Source: Luscinia megarhynchos (taxonomy: Eukaryota; Chordata; Aves; Passeriformes; Turdidae). From it: a DNA stretch of 64,000 bases. The DNA is taken from positions 44,744,770 through 44,808,769 of the forward strand of contig CM067568.1 in the NCBI GenBank assembly GCA_034336665.1, read 5' to 3'. Below are positions 1 through 10,915 of the stretch, in pieces (position 1 is the first letter of the stretch; the number at the start of each line of letters is the position of its first letter). The notes beneath the pieces were generated by a model that did no database searches, was not told the origin of the DNA, and was given only the letters and a program-made list of their open reading frames with translations. The translations under genes and the position numbers were made by a program.

Positions 1-2509
1 TTCATCACTGCCATCTTTTCTAGACCTCATAAGGCATCAGTTTTGGAGGCACAGCAGGGATTGTTCTTGTCTCTTAGTCACTCAGCTCTGGCCCCATGTC
101 CCTTTAGAAATGTACACCAGAACCAGACCTAGGGCAGAATCTGCTCCTGTTCAGCTGGATTTCGAATAATTTTTAGATCAATGGTACAAACTCACCATGG
201 GAAAAAACTCTAGAGGGATTTTATACTCCAACATGAATAATTATTTACAGCAATAACTGAACAATTGTCACACTGTGCAAGGAGCTGGACATCTGTTTCT
301 ATCTTTAGGTATTCAAACCAACATTAGAAATAAAAATATGTAAAAAATAGGTAATGAATATAATAAAAAATTCTCAAGCATAGTAATTCAGATTTCAAAT
401 TAATTCCCATAAATTCTGTTCATTCCCATCATGAATGAATATTCAAGAAAAAGGTTCACAGACAAAAACTTTCACAAAAATAGCTTGCTTTAATTAAGTG
501 ACTCAGCATATTGAGAGAAGTGAATTTCCTATTCATAACTGTCAAAATCACATCAGAAACTTTTCTTTAATATTTTTTTTCTAGTCTAACAGGACAGAAA
601 GACCTTCCACAGAACCTCGGTGTCCCACCAAAGTGCTTGAGCTTTCTACATGGAGAAACAAGGTTCCCATCTAATCATTTTCTCTTTGAAATTCTGCTTG
701 ATGCTGTTGCATATCCACAAGAACCTAAGGTGGTTTTTATAATATAATCCTCTGTGTTCTTGCCAAATGTTTGTCATCAAAGCCCCCTTGTTGAGCAAAA
801 TTGTTTAAGTAGCTGAATGCAATTGCCCAAAGCAGTGGCTAAGGGGAAACATGATGGTGTATTTGATTTGTGTGAGCCACTGTATACAGAAAAACTCAAA
901 TTAATAGTTACCTATGGCAGAAAGCCAGGACCATGCAGGAGCTGTTTGTGCAAGAAAACTGAGAAAACTGATTTTTTATTAAAATGTACTGTGATGGTGG
1001 ATTTTGTGGAAATTTTTTGTAACCAAACAGGGATCTGTAAAACTCAGTTTCCATGGACAACACACAATAAAAAGGCATGATAGCTCTTGTTAAAAAACAC
1101 AGGTAGGTGTTTAAAAGCTGATATTTAGCTAGCTGATACATCTAAAAAGAAAAAGTTTAGAAAAGATGGGAGTTATGTCAAGACATGAGAGGCTGAAGTG
1201 GGAGGTCATAGCCATGGCTTTGGAGTCTACCTGGAGGGGCTGTCTGCCCTGTGGGCTGAGCTACTGCCTGGGCTGAAACAGCAAATGGAGGAAGGAGAAA
1301 AAGCATTTTTTGGTCTAGCTAAAAAAAGCTTGCTGGGTCTGGCTGCAGAATGGTGTGGCACCCTGGCATGGGAGCCAAAACAGCTGCTACACATATGCCA
1401 AATACCTGCTTGAGGTAAGCCTAATAAAAACATTTGATTATTAGTAATAAATTATTCTCTACTTAATCACATATTTCTGGGTCAGTCATAAGGAAAATGC
1501 TACTGAACCTGTGCTAGATCAATATATAGACACTTAAAATTGATCAAAATTCTTATCTTTTCTTCTTCTCCAAAGCCAATTCCCAGAGATTACTTACAAA
1601 GCTGGAGCAGAAGGCAAGAAATTACTCCCAATGAATGGTTTAGTTATGATAACAGGCTGTTTGAATGGGCTGGAGACAATACAAGTTAAAATGGATTTTA
1701 ATGTTGGTAATATGTATGATTTGCTCTACCTCAAAGAAACCTCTGAGGTGGGCAAGTTATTCATATCCAGATGCTGAAACATGCCAAGATTAACTCTGTG
1801 TTTCAAGTATATAAAAAATGCAGATTTGTGGGATGAATGACTTTAGTTTTTGGCTGAAGAAAAATAACATGGGAACAGGAACAATTTTCAGAAGAAAACT
1901 GTGTTTTGCAAGGTGTCATGCAAGTCTGATCTCACTGGCACTGGGTGTTGCAAACCATCAATTCAGAGGTGTAAAACAACTAAACACAGAAAAAAAACTG
2001 AGGCAAATTCAAAACTTTCCTGTCCAGCAAGAAAAGAATTTCACCAAAATGAAGGAATTTATGTCTGAAAAATTATCCAGGATGAAAGGACTGAAGAACA
2101 GCCTGTCAGAGTGTTTGCTTTCTTTATTGTTGACAACATAAACTTCCAATGAGTACATCTAGAGAGGGACAGTACAAGATAGCACTAACTGCAAGCAGCT
2201 GGGAGGAGGGAAAAAAAAACTCTTGATGGAAAGCTAGGAACATTTGTAGCTAATTGGTATTTTTGAATGGAGTTAGAGTACAGTTTTCCTACTTTTTTTT
2301 CCCTACCTTTTTTTTTCCTACCTTTATAAATAAATCACCAGAAAAAGATTAAATGCTGGTGTAAGTGTTCAGTCTGCTTTTCTACCTCTCAGCAGGATAA
2401 CCTGCTGAGGATATGAAGGACTATCACTGTCCTGTTTTTTTTGAAGCAGAGAGTCTCAATGGGTTGCTCAGAAAGCAAGTTTAGACTGAGTAAACTGATG
2501 TGAGTTCGT

Positions 2510-2532
2510 ATTTTGGTCTCAAAGACCAAAAT
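2510..2532. repeat. short perfect inverted repeat (9-bp arms)
   Basis: The arm attttggtc at 2510-2518 is repeated as its exact reverse complement gaccaaaat at 2524-2532, around a 5-nt loop (tcaaa). Several such short palindromes are expected by chance in 64 kb, so no function is claimed. Confidence 0.6.
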
Positions 2533-3548
2533 CAAATACTGAGAATTCACTTGACAGCATGCAAACTTCCAGACTGAAAAACTCCAAAAGTTGCTGCCAT
2601 TGATTATTCCTGCCCATCTCCATGGTGGGACTTTAGTTTCTTAGGATGTTCTCAGCTTTTGCTGAAAATCAGATGCCATTGATCTGCTACTAATTTTGTT
2701 TGTGCTCCTCCAAAACTCTGGCTCAGGTTCTGCCTGCCCAAAGTACCCCAGCAGCCAGTATTTGGTGAGAGTCAGATGAGGATGAAGCCTTGTTTCTTGA
2801 CTTTGATACAGTGCTGTCAGGAAGGGCTGACAGTTAAATAAAACTTACTGATTCAGCTTACTCAAGTATCTCTACAGAGAAGCTGCCATGCTCTTGACAA
2901 CACATCAGTGTGGTGTTATGCTCTTGAAGGAGCTGAATGCATGCTAGATGAAAAATACTCTTCATTTTTCTGCTTGAATCTATGCAGCTTTCATAGGGAT
3001 TTTTCTTTAGCTCACTGCTGTTCTTGGTCACACTCTGTGTCAGCAAAAGGAGACAAGGTTTGTCCTTGTTACTGCTGAATACAGATGACTTTCCTTTGGC
3101 CTGGGTCCTGCTTATCAGGGCTCTGCAGCAGAGGAGAGGAAGGAGAAAGGGAATGAAACTTCAGTGTTACCAGCTTTGCTTGTTTGTGCCCAGAACACAG
3201 CACAGACTGAAGCCATGGCAGCAGGTCACTGTGCCAGTCCAGCTGTCCCTGGGGGCTGCCACATGAGCCATGGGTGCTGGAATACTGTAATGCCACAGTG
3301 ATGGCTCTTCTGTCACCAGTGGTTGCTTTAAATCATCTTTAGTCAATTCTACGAGTGGGGCCCTATTTGGCAGAGTTTTTTTTCCCTTGTTGGACCTGCT
3401 GGACTGGCCTGCTTGCACAATCCCCTTTACAGTAAATCCCTTTTACAACAGTTCTCTCCTTTAAATATGGATTCTTTTCACTGTGACATCTGAAAGGATA
3501 CAGTTACTTGAAAGTGGGGTTACAGCTCGATGACTTACAGTGAAACCT

Positions 3549-3570
3549 GTTTAGTGCTCTTGCACTAAAC
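3549..3570. repeat. short perfect inverted repeat (9-bp arms, 4-nt loop)
   Basis: The arm gtttagtgc at 3549-3557 pairs with gcactaaac at 3562-3570 around the loop tctt. Pairing does not extend into the flanks. It is too short for a microRNA precursor and could be chance. Confidence 0.6.
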
Positions 3571-5384
3571 CAACAAAATCAAGTAGATTTCTGACTTTTT
3601 TCATTGCTCTGTATTATTCTAACTACTGTTACCTTATCAATGCTTCTGAATATTGCACAGAGCAAGATAAAAAGTCTGTTTATACAAGCAAAGGCTTCTA
3701 ACAGATATAACTGATTGTTTTTAGACAAATGTGGACTTTTATTGGGATGCAGAGGATTACCCTTAATCCCTCAGCATCCAAAGGTGTGAGCAGGCAAGTA
3801 TAATCTGCAATTGCTCCTGTGTCTTTTGCCTTGACTAGAAAAAGAAGAATTGACACCTGACCTCTGGTTATTAAATGGCCCTTGGGAGTCATCACTGATA
3901 CCCAAATAAATGTGGTTTCCTACAAAGAGCATAAGGAGAAAGCCTAACCACAGTTCACAAAGAGAGAGATCTGAACAGCAGGGCAATTTGTTCTGGCTGT
4001 GGCATCAAACAAGAACCCAGGCTGGAATCTGATTTTTGAGAAGAATCAGGAAATAACTAGAGATGGCAGGTGATAACCTGATGTTTTTTTAACACCATGT
4101 ATCATCAGCACCAGCATCAGTACTAATCTGACTGCAGCCTGAATGGAATTTCATCATCTGTGTGCTGGTCAGGAGACAAGTTAAATAGCTCTAATAATCT
4201 CCTTGGCCTTAAGAATGTTGGGACTCCTTCTAAGGGTGATTTCTGTGATGAGCCTTATGTAAGTCATGACAGGCAAATGAGAGCCTAACTGCATGCCAGG
4301 GTTGTTCTTCTGCCTGAGAAGGAGCCAGCAGCTTTGGCTTTTTTGTTCTCTCATGAAAATAATTAAAATATGATGGACTGGGCTAGAAATCAGGAAATAG
4401 GCACTATTCACTGAAGTAGTTGTGGTTTGGCTGCTGTTCTGATAAACAGTTAACAGTATTAAACTTTCTTCTAGTGCCAAGAATTGGGGTCTATAATTTT
4501 GAAGTTTTAGGGTTCGTTAAAAAAGATATAAGAAATTTTCAGTTTAAGGAAAAAATCTCTATGTATAGATTTAGTATTTACATCACAGATACCTTGATGA
4601 AATATGGTTGCCAGTGACCCTTGTTTAGCTTTCATTGTATTTTACACCCAAAACAAAAGGTGCAAAAACCTCAATGAAAGAGTTACTCAGACTCTGTTCA
4701 TCCTGAACTTCCCTATTTGGGAAAGAAATGAAATGGACTTACATATACAATGAAAAAGAGTCCTCCAAAGAGGACTCCATTTTCCATTTCCAAAAAAATG
4801 GCAATATGTCTGTAAAGTGGCAATGGCAGGGGATGATTAGGACTCACTGAAGCCAAATCTGATTTGTGAGACCAGATCTTCTGTGACAGCAAGACAAAGA
4901 TAAAACATTTAAAACTTAGGTTTCCTAAAATGACTAGAAGTCAGTTCTTAGCTTTCTGTCCAGCTTGAGAAAGAAGTTGAAAGATAATTTGGTTGCCAAA
5001 GAATAGTTTATAAGATGTCTGTTTTCAGAAATGGCCGAAGCATCTTCGATCAGCAAATCCCTTTCTGATTCTTGAGCCTTCTGCTGTATCTAGACTTCTA
5101 AGAGGATGACTTTTTCATATATAACAGCAAAACTATCTATTAAGTTCTTGGGAATTAAATATTGGTGAATTTTTCTTTTTTTAGAACAAATATTTAATAA
5201 TATAATTTCATAATTTTCATAATTATAGAGGAAAGTATGAAAAAATAAGGCTAAAAGCTGAAGTCTCAGAACTCAGGAAGTAACATAGAAATACTGGTAT
5301 TATTTGTTGAATTTCATGATTTTGAGGTGAATTGTGAGCCAAATTCATGTTCCTCTCTCCCCCTTTGAAGTTAACTTTTTTTTT

Positions 5385-5580
5385 CCATCTTAAATATGCT
5401 ATCACAGTGGTGTTTCCATCATTCTGATTGGCCCAGCCTTGGCTGGTGGTGGGTCCATCCTGGAGTTGGCTGGCATTGGCTCTGACACGTGGGGGAAGCT
5501 GCAGCACCTTCTCACAGAAGCCACTCCTGTAGCTCTGACTGCTGCCCAAACCTGGCCATGCAAACCCAATAAAAATATAG
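5385..5580 (+). mobile_element. probable LTR-retrotransposon fragment (passerine-type LTR)
   Basis: Seen: a block richer in G and C than its surroundings. It holds a CCAAT-box-like 'tgattggccc' at about 5428, a stretch around 5436-5530 with repeated 'ggctggt/ggctggc' wording, 'cttctcacagaagccac', and an AATAAA at 5568-5573. From memory, this wording is close to a dispersed LTR-like repeat seen many times in songbird genomes. I infer a decayed solo LTR or LTR piece in plus orientation, with AATAAA as the element's poly(A) signal. No retroviral reading frame lies beside it. I cannot name the family, and the edges are uncertain by tens of bases. Confidence 0.42.
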
Positions 5581-7246
5581 CATGAGGAATTGAATGTTGA
5601 TAATTTTGACCAGAAAATTATTGTGATGATTTTGGTGCCCTTTGCTCTATTGTAAACCCCACTTTTATATTTTTTCTAAGGAACAATACGGTTTAAGTTT
5701 TGGTGGGAGGTTAACAATTTTGTTATCAGTGAAATTTAACACAAGAGTGCCATTTCTCCAACCCCTTTATAACCACCAGTAAGTTTTGAGTTTGCTATTA
5801 TAGGATGCATTAGGCAAGCAGACAAACTTAGACATCAGCTAGATTTCCTACCTGAAAGAAGGCTGAGACAGGTAGGTGTCTGTCTTTTATTCACTTTGTC
5901 TAGCTTTTTAATCCACATCTAACTGAAGTCAGTATGACATGGCTGACATTGAATTTAAATATAATTAATTCTTCATGTGATTTGTTATACAAATAGTGGG
6001 GAGAGACACTGGTAATGTCTCCACTCAGAAGAAGGAATGCATTGTGAAACCCCCAATTTTATACACCAGAGAATTCACACAGGAAAAAGTAACCATGAAT
6101 TTCTTGCAATCAAAGCCAGCTTTGCTCAGAATTTGTGCCTATTAGTCAGGACTTACACCAGCCATAAGTCACAAATTCCTAGGAAATTTTTTCCTTAGTT
6201 TTTATGTTCTAGAATTCCTCTTAGTTTTATGTAGCAAAGCAAAGATCACAGTAATGTTCTCCTCTATCTAAGGAGTTGCTCCAGATAATGTTTGCAAAGT
6301 TGTGTTTGAGGAGAGAGTAATTGCTGGTGCAAATAGAGCATGATGTACCACTGGCAAGAACCCCAGGGGAGATGAGAGCCTGGTCTGCAGGGATGTCAGG
6401 ACCATGCTGAAGGCCCTTGCCAAGAAGAGATGGGAGAGTATGGAGAAGGAGAGGCAAGAAGTTGAGGTAGTCACTTTAATGAAATAAGGAATAAGTATAG
6501 AGGCCTGAGGAAAGAAACAAAATATTCTGCCCAGTGATAGAGTTAATGAAATCCTTTCAATCCGTGTTCTGCAGCTGAATTCCCTCATACCAAGTTTTCC
6601 AGTACAACCTAATAACTAACATTTTTTCCAGCAGCTGGGAATTCACAGCATCTCTTTCCTGGGTGGATTCACTGTGTTTGAGTAAGGGCTGAGCTTCAGT
6701 TTCAGCATTCCTCTATGGGAAAACTAACAAGGTTTAGAAGGGGATTGGTAGGAACAGGTAGTGCACTGGTGTTGGTTTTCTTTGAGCAGTTAATTTATAT
6801 TGAGTCACTGGATGGCTTGGACACTTTTCTGCTGACCACTATTTACATTTTGCAGGCTTTCTCTGCAATGGTGCCTAATGGAGCTGTGAGAATGCATTTT
6901 CTTACTTCACCACCCATTTTGCCCACTAATACCAGATCATTCACACAGAGACATAATCACACAAGAAAGAAATATCTAAATTTTAAAAAATGTATTTATA
7001 CCTAGTCACACTGAATTTCAAACTTATGCAGTAATCATCAGACTCTCAAGGCTACAGATGTGGGTTGGTGTAATAGGGAGGAGATGAGCTTTTAAAAATT
7101 GTTTACCCAGATTTTAGACCTGTGCATGTGCTTCATAGCAAATATAAGGTTTTAAATTTCCATTACTGTGGTTAGATGTTAATGAGAAGTAAGAGGAGGA
7201 AGTAAAAAATAACTTCAGTAAACCTACATACTGTTTAAAATGCATT
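5581..7246. other. intergenic DNA, nothing recognised
   Basis: AT-rich unique sequence between the LTR-like fragment and the CR1 copy. I see no exon, RNA gene or repeat that I can support. Confidence 0.6.
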
Positions 7247-8402
7247 ATCATAGCATCACAAAATCATAGAATTCTTTGGGTTGGAAGGTACCTTAAAGAT
7301 CATCTAGTTCCAATTCCTCTGCCATGGGCAAGAATACCTTCCACTGGACCAGGCTGCCCAGGGCCCAATCCCAGCTGGCCTTGAGCACTCCAAGGATGGG
7401 GCATCCACGACTTCTCTGGCCAACCTGTTCCAGGGCCTCACCCCTCTTACAGAGTAAAGAATTTCCTCCTAATATTTAATGTAAATCCCCCCTCCTTAGT
7501 TTAAAATCATTCCCCCTTGTCCTATCACTATCTGTCTGTGTAAAGAGTCCCTCTCCAGATTTTATAGATCCTCTTTAGCTGCTGGAATGTGCTGTAAGGT
7601 CTCTATGGAGCTTTTTCCTTCTGCAAGTTGAGCAAGCCCTCTGATCATCTCTGTGGCCCTCTTCTGGACTCACTTCAACAAGTCCACACGCTTCTTATCT
7701 TAGGGACCCCAGGGCTGGATGCAGCACTGGTGGGTTCTCACAAAAGCAGAGTAGAGGAGCAGAATCACCTCCCTTGCCCTGCTGTTCAGTTTGCTCTGGA
7801 TGCAGTCCAGGACGAGGGTGACTTTCTCGAGTGGAAATGCACATTGCTGGGCTGTGTCCAGCTTCTCATCCCCCAGGAGCCCCAAAATCTTTTCTGCAGG
7901 ACTGCTCTCAATGAGCTCATCTCCCAATCTGTGCTCATGTCTGGGATTTCTCTGACCAGGTGAATCTGGCACTTAGAACACACTCAGATTCTTGTGGGCC
8001 CAGGATTATCTGAGAATTATCCAGGTCCTCCTGGATGCCATGCCATTCTCCTGCTGTGCCATCCACGTTGCTCAGCTTCATGTCATCTGCAAACTTGTTA
8101 AGGGTGTGCCCAATCTCACTGTCTATGATATTGATAAAGATATTAGAACACCAGTTCCAAGACTGGTGCTCAGAGAGGCACCACTCTTCATCAGCCTCCA
8201 CTTGGACACAGAGCCATGGACCACAACTCTATCTGCATCCATCCCATCAATTCCTTATCCACTGAATACTCCAGCCATCAAATCCTTATCTTCCCAATTA
8301 GGAGATAATGATGTCATGTGGGAACGTTTCAAAGCCTTACAGAAGTTGGGGTTGATGACATGGGCCAGTCTTCCCTTGCTGACTATTGAAGTCACTCCAT
8401 AA
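7247..8402 (-). mobile_element. CR1 LINE retrotransposon, 5'-truncated, minus strand
   Basis: Read on the minus strand, this is the 3' third of a CR1 (chicken repeat 1) LINE. The left edge is the CR1 3' end: the reverse complement of 'ggttggaaggtacctt' with decayed 'attctatgatt' tail units at about 7255-7290. Moving right come the 3' UTR, with the region equivalent to 'caggctgcccaggg', and then the end of ORF2. Between 7935 and 8201 a minus-strand frame shows reverse-transcriptase wording, NIFINIIDSEIGHTLNKFADD, with the catalytic FADD motif at about 8082-8093. Homology continues to about 8370 in other frames, where 'ttctgtaaggctttg' corresponds to the FCKAFD region. Frameshifts and stops show that it is dead. 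The copy is truncated at its 5' end, the usual fate of CR1. Family is confident; subfamily is not assigned. Confidence 0.93.
7935..8201 (-). pseudogene. remnant of CR1 ORF2 reverse transcriptase
   Basis: An 88-codon minus-strand frame inside the CR1 copy keeps a core piece of the reverse-transcriptase palm. Residues 20-40 (NIFINIIDSEIGHTLNKFADD) align by eye with the CR1/LINE pattern that ends in the catalytic (F/Y)ADD box. The start of the frame is not natural, since the methionine is incidental. Residues before 13 and after about 60 drift out of the family frame, where intact copies would read on toward a cysteine- and tryptophan-rich end. The enzyme would reverse-transcribe CR1 RNA at the insertion site. 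This remnant cannot do so. Confidence 0.8.
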
Positions 8403-8584
8403 ATGTCCACCACACTGATCAGGTATGGCTTACCCTTAAATTATCAAGGAAACTAGAGTAGCACCAAGGAAACCAATTATTTCAGAGAAAATCTGGTCTT
8501 GCTCAGCTTGGGAATGTGGGGTCAAAAGCTCAGCATGGTTTGAGTTTTTGTATTTGTTGGAGTTTTTTCAGGTGCTGCTCCCCA

Positions 8585-9000
8585 TACCATAAAGCCCTTG
8601 AGGTGGGTCAGGGGGAAGGTAGGAGGCAGCAGCTGCTCCCTCCAGCCCCTCCAGCCCCAGCAGCCTCCAGAGGCAGCTGCCACGCTCTCCACCAGCCCCA
8701 CCAGGGAGATCTCTGTGCCTGGGGCACCTGCCAGGGCCAGAGCCCAGGAGCCTGGAGAGGTCCTGGCAGTGCTGGCAGCAGGACAGCTGCGGGGGCTGAG
8801 GGTGCTGCCAGCACTCGGTGCACGCTGCTCCTGGCCCAGGGTCACCCACAGCCTGGCAGCATCTCACCCAGGCTCAGTGCAGGGCCTTGTAGGAAATGCT
8901 GCTTCCCACTCAAGGTTTCCATGGTGATGGGAAACAGGCACCGTTTCAGGCTCTTGGCAGCAGTGTCTGAAGGGAGCGGCCAATGCGTGGGTGAATGTCA
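8585..9000. other. GC-rich patch without a recognised gene
   Basis: About 400 bases, roughly 60 percent or more G+C by eye, stand out from AT-rich flanks. The sequence is rich in 'ccagcccc', 'cagcag' and 'ggcagctg' words and poor in CpG apart from a few sites (about 8788, 8815, 8823 and 8942). Overlapping open frames on both strands are a by-product of the base composition; the longest, on the plus strand, runs straight into the (TG)n tract. A palindrome at 8915-8935 looks like an RFX-type site. It could be a regulatory island or a decayed GC-rich repeat. Confidence 0.45.
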
Positions 9001-9036
9001 GCCCTGCTCCACACACCCTCACTATAATCCTGTAGC

Positions 9037-9044
9037 TGTGTGTG

Positions 9045-9098
<54 letters not shown>

Positions 9099-9120
9099 TG
9101 TGTGTATAAATACATATATA
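9037..9120. repeat. (TG)n / (TA)n microsatellite
   Basis: A compound dinucleotide tract: TG units, then a short TA block (about 9044-9056), then a long uninterrupted TG run, a TATG interruption and more TG, ending in a TA-rich tail. It is followed by a T10-type run at about 9126. Such tracts are length-polymorphic and can form Z-DNA. Confidence 0.95.
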
Positions 9121-10759
9121 CACTCTTTTTTTTTTGCTAGAAGCCCTTACAGAACCTGCTTGAGGAAGTAAGTTAACGATTGATATGAACCAGAAAATCA
9201 AGAAGGCAGCTTATGTTGGGGAAATCCTAATTTTGGAAAAAAACACCCACTCCAACATTCACCCTTCAATACAAGGCAGCATTTAGTTCTCTCCACTGCT
9301 GCCAGCTGTGCAGCAAGCATGGAAGAATCCAAATTCCCAGCAGCACAGTGGCAGTGGGAAGGCAGCCCCAGGCTGAAAGGGTCCCCAGGGAGCTCCCTGC
9401 ACTCCTTAGCATGTGCAGGAAAGGACCCTCTGCAAACAAGAGGCTCTCTAGCTGAAGTGCAGGACACCTTGGCATGCCAGTGATCCCTTGTGCTTGGCCT
9501 TGCAATGCTCACAGGACCAGGGAGCTTTCAGCTGTCAAAAGGAGACACATCTCACCACAGTGAGGTCAAAGCACTAACAGTGACTTTCTCCAACACATTG
9601 GCTACAGGCAACTGCATATAAACTATTCATGTTTGTGACTTATGCATCCCTTTAACTTGCTTTTGAAGAATTAATATAGTGAGATCTTGTAGCTTTTCTT
9701 ATTAATTCTTTTCCTGAAAGATCTCTATATATCAGCAGTCACATATGCAAATGACCCTGCAATAGCAAAGCAAGTTGTGCTTCAGCAGGAAGGAGACCCT
9801 GGAGTAACAGCTGGTCTGCAGTGTAGGGATATTTCCCTTTTGTAATTCTGGGCAGTTCAGCTTTGCTGTAGACTGGATTGCTCCAAGGATTTCTCTGGTC
9901 CAGAATACAGTGAATTGTGAATTCTAAGATGGTTTATTTTGCCTTTGTTCAGGTGATAAATTGGAGAAGTGAATAATTTTCCATTTATTCCAGCATAAAT
10001 CAAGAGCATCCTGTTGAACCTGCCAGAGTTTTACTGATATAAAGCTCTCCAGACTTTCTGGTCCCAAAATCAATACCAAGCCTTGCAATTCTATTTGATA
10101 ACATTCACCTTTGACGTAGGTCATAATTTTTTGTCATTTAATGTGTCTCAGTAGACCAGTTCCAAGTAAACTAACATAGGATTATAGACTACTTGTAGGT
10201 TTGAAAGCCACTAAAATCACACCTTAATGTAGGAAATAAAATAGTTGGTGTTATGACAACAGTAATCAAGACCACAAAAGCGAGATACATTTAAGCTTAA
10301 TAAAAAAGAAACTGTAAACACTGTAAATTTTTTTCCCTGATGTTTGTGGTCTTTACAAATGTAATTTTCTTACAACACCTCTGAGATACATTCTCAGTAC
10401 TGTAGGTTTCTACTTAGTAGAAATCTGCAACTTTTTCAGTTTCTAGAAGAAGAAATCAAAAACACAAAAGAGAATTTATCAACTGGAATTTAGCCAAAAT
10501 TTCAGCAAAGTCGAGTGGCAGTATAAGTGAAGAATTTGGCAAATTAAGAAAAAAAGGAAATTAAAGAAAAAAATTAACTGCTTTGGCCTAACTCACTGCA
10601 TTATGCTTCTCAGATGTTGCTGATATCTCAGAACAGTAGGAGATGCTGTGTTCATGGAATCTCCTTTAGAGCAAATTGAATTTGGGTCACTCAGACCCCA
10701 CTGGTTTGGCCTCATATTTGAACATCCTTGGTTTCACTCTATCATGGATGTTTTCTTAG

Positions 10760-10915
10760 CATTATAATTGTCGGAGTCTCTTCCTGGGAGCGTCCGAAAT
10801 ACCATGCAAATATGTCAGTTCATATTTAAATGACTACTAAAATTCATTTTGCATGCCCTTGTGATCATTTGCACTAATCATCAGTTATTTTTTTCCGACT
10901 ACCTGAGGAGCATTT
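10760..10915. promoter_or_regulatory. candidate conserved non-coding element with octamer (POU) sites
   Basis: This stretch contains a perfect POU octamer, ATGCAAAT, at 10804-10811. Two related sites follow on the other strand sense, 'ttttgcatg' at about 10847 and 'atttgca' at 10867-10873, and a homeodomain-like 'taatcatcag' lies at about 10876. Three CpGs are kept (about 10771, 10791 and 10796) in an AT-rich setting, which is unusual for neutral methylated vertebrate DNA. Enhancer function is an inference; alignment to other birds would decide it. Confidence 0.3.

Larger units (their letters stand above)
1..5384. other. intergenic DNA, no gene recognised
   Basis: This stretch is AT-rich with scattered poly-A and poly-T runs. 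The open frames here are short and resemble no family I know. None is flanked by a convincing splice pair or a codon pattern distinct from its surroundings. Two short perfect hairpins (2510-2532 and 3549-3570) and a T-rich duplicated motif (about 2291-2326) are the only structures I could pick out. Confidence 0.6.

Noticed and set aside
1198..1413. Possible LTR-like or exon-like block with 'ggaggggctgtctgccctg' wording and an AATAAA after it
   Set aside because: I could not match it to any repeat family or protein, and the open frames on both strands are short.
7628..8402. Plus-strand open frames of 111 and 136 codons
   Set aside because: They are antisense to the CR1 element; the real homology is on the minus strand.
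8516..9109. A 197-codon plus-strand open frame
   Set aside because: It runs through a GC-rich patch and ends by translating the (TG)n repeat as Cys-Val units, an artefact of composition.
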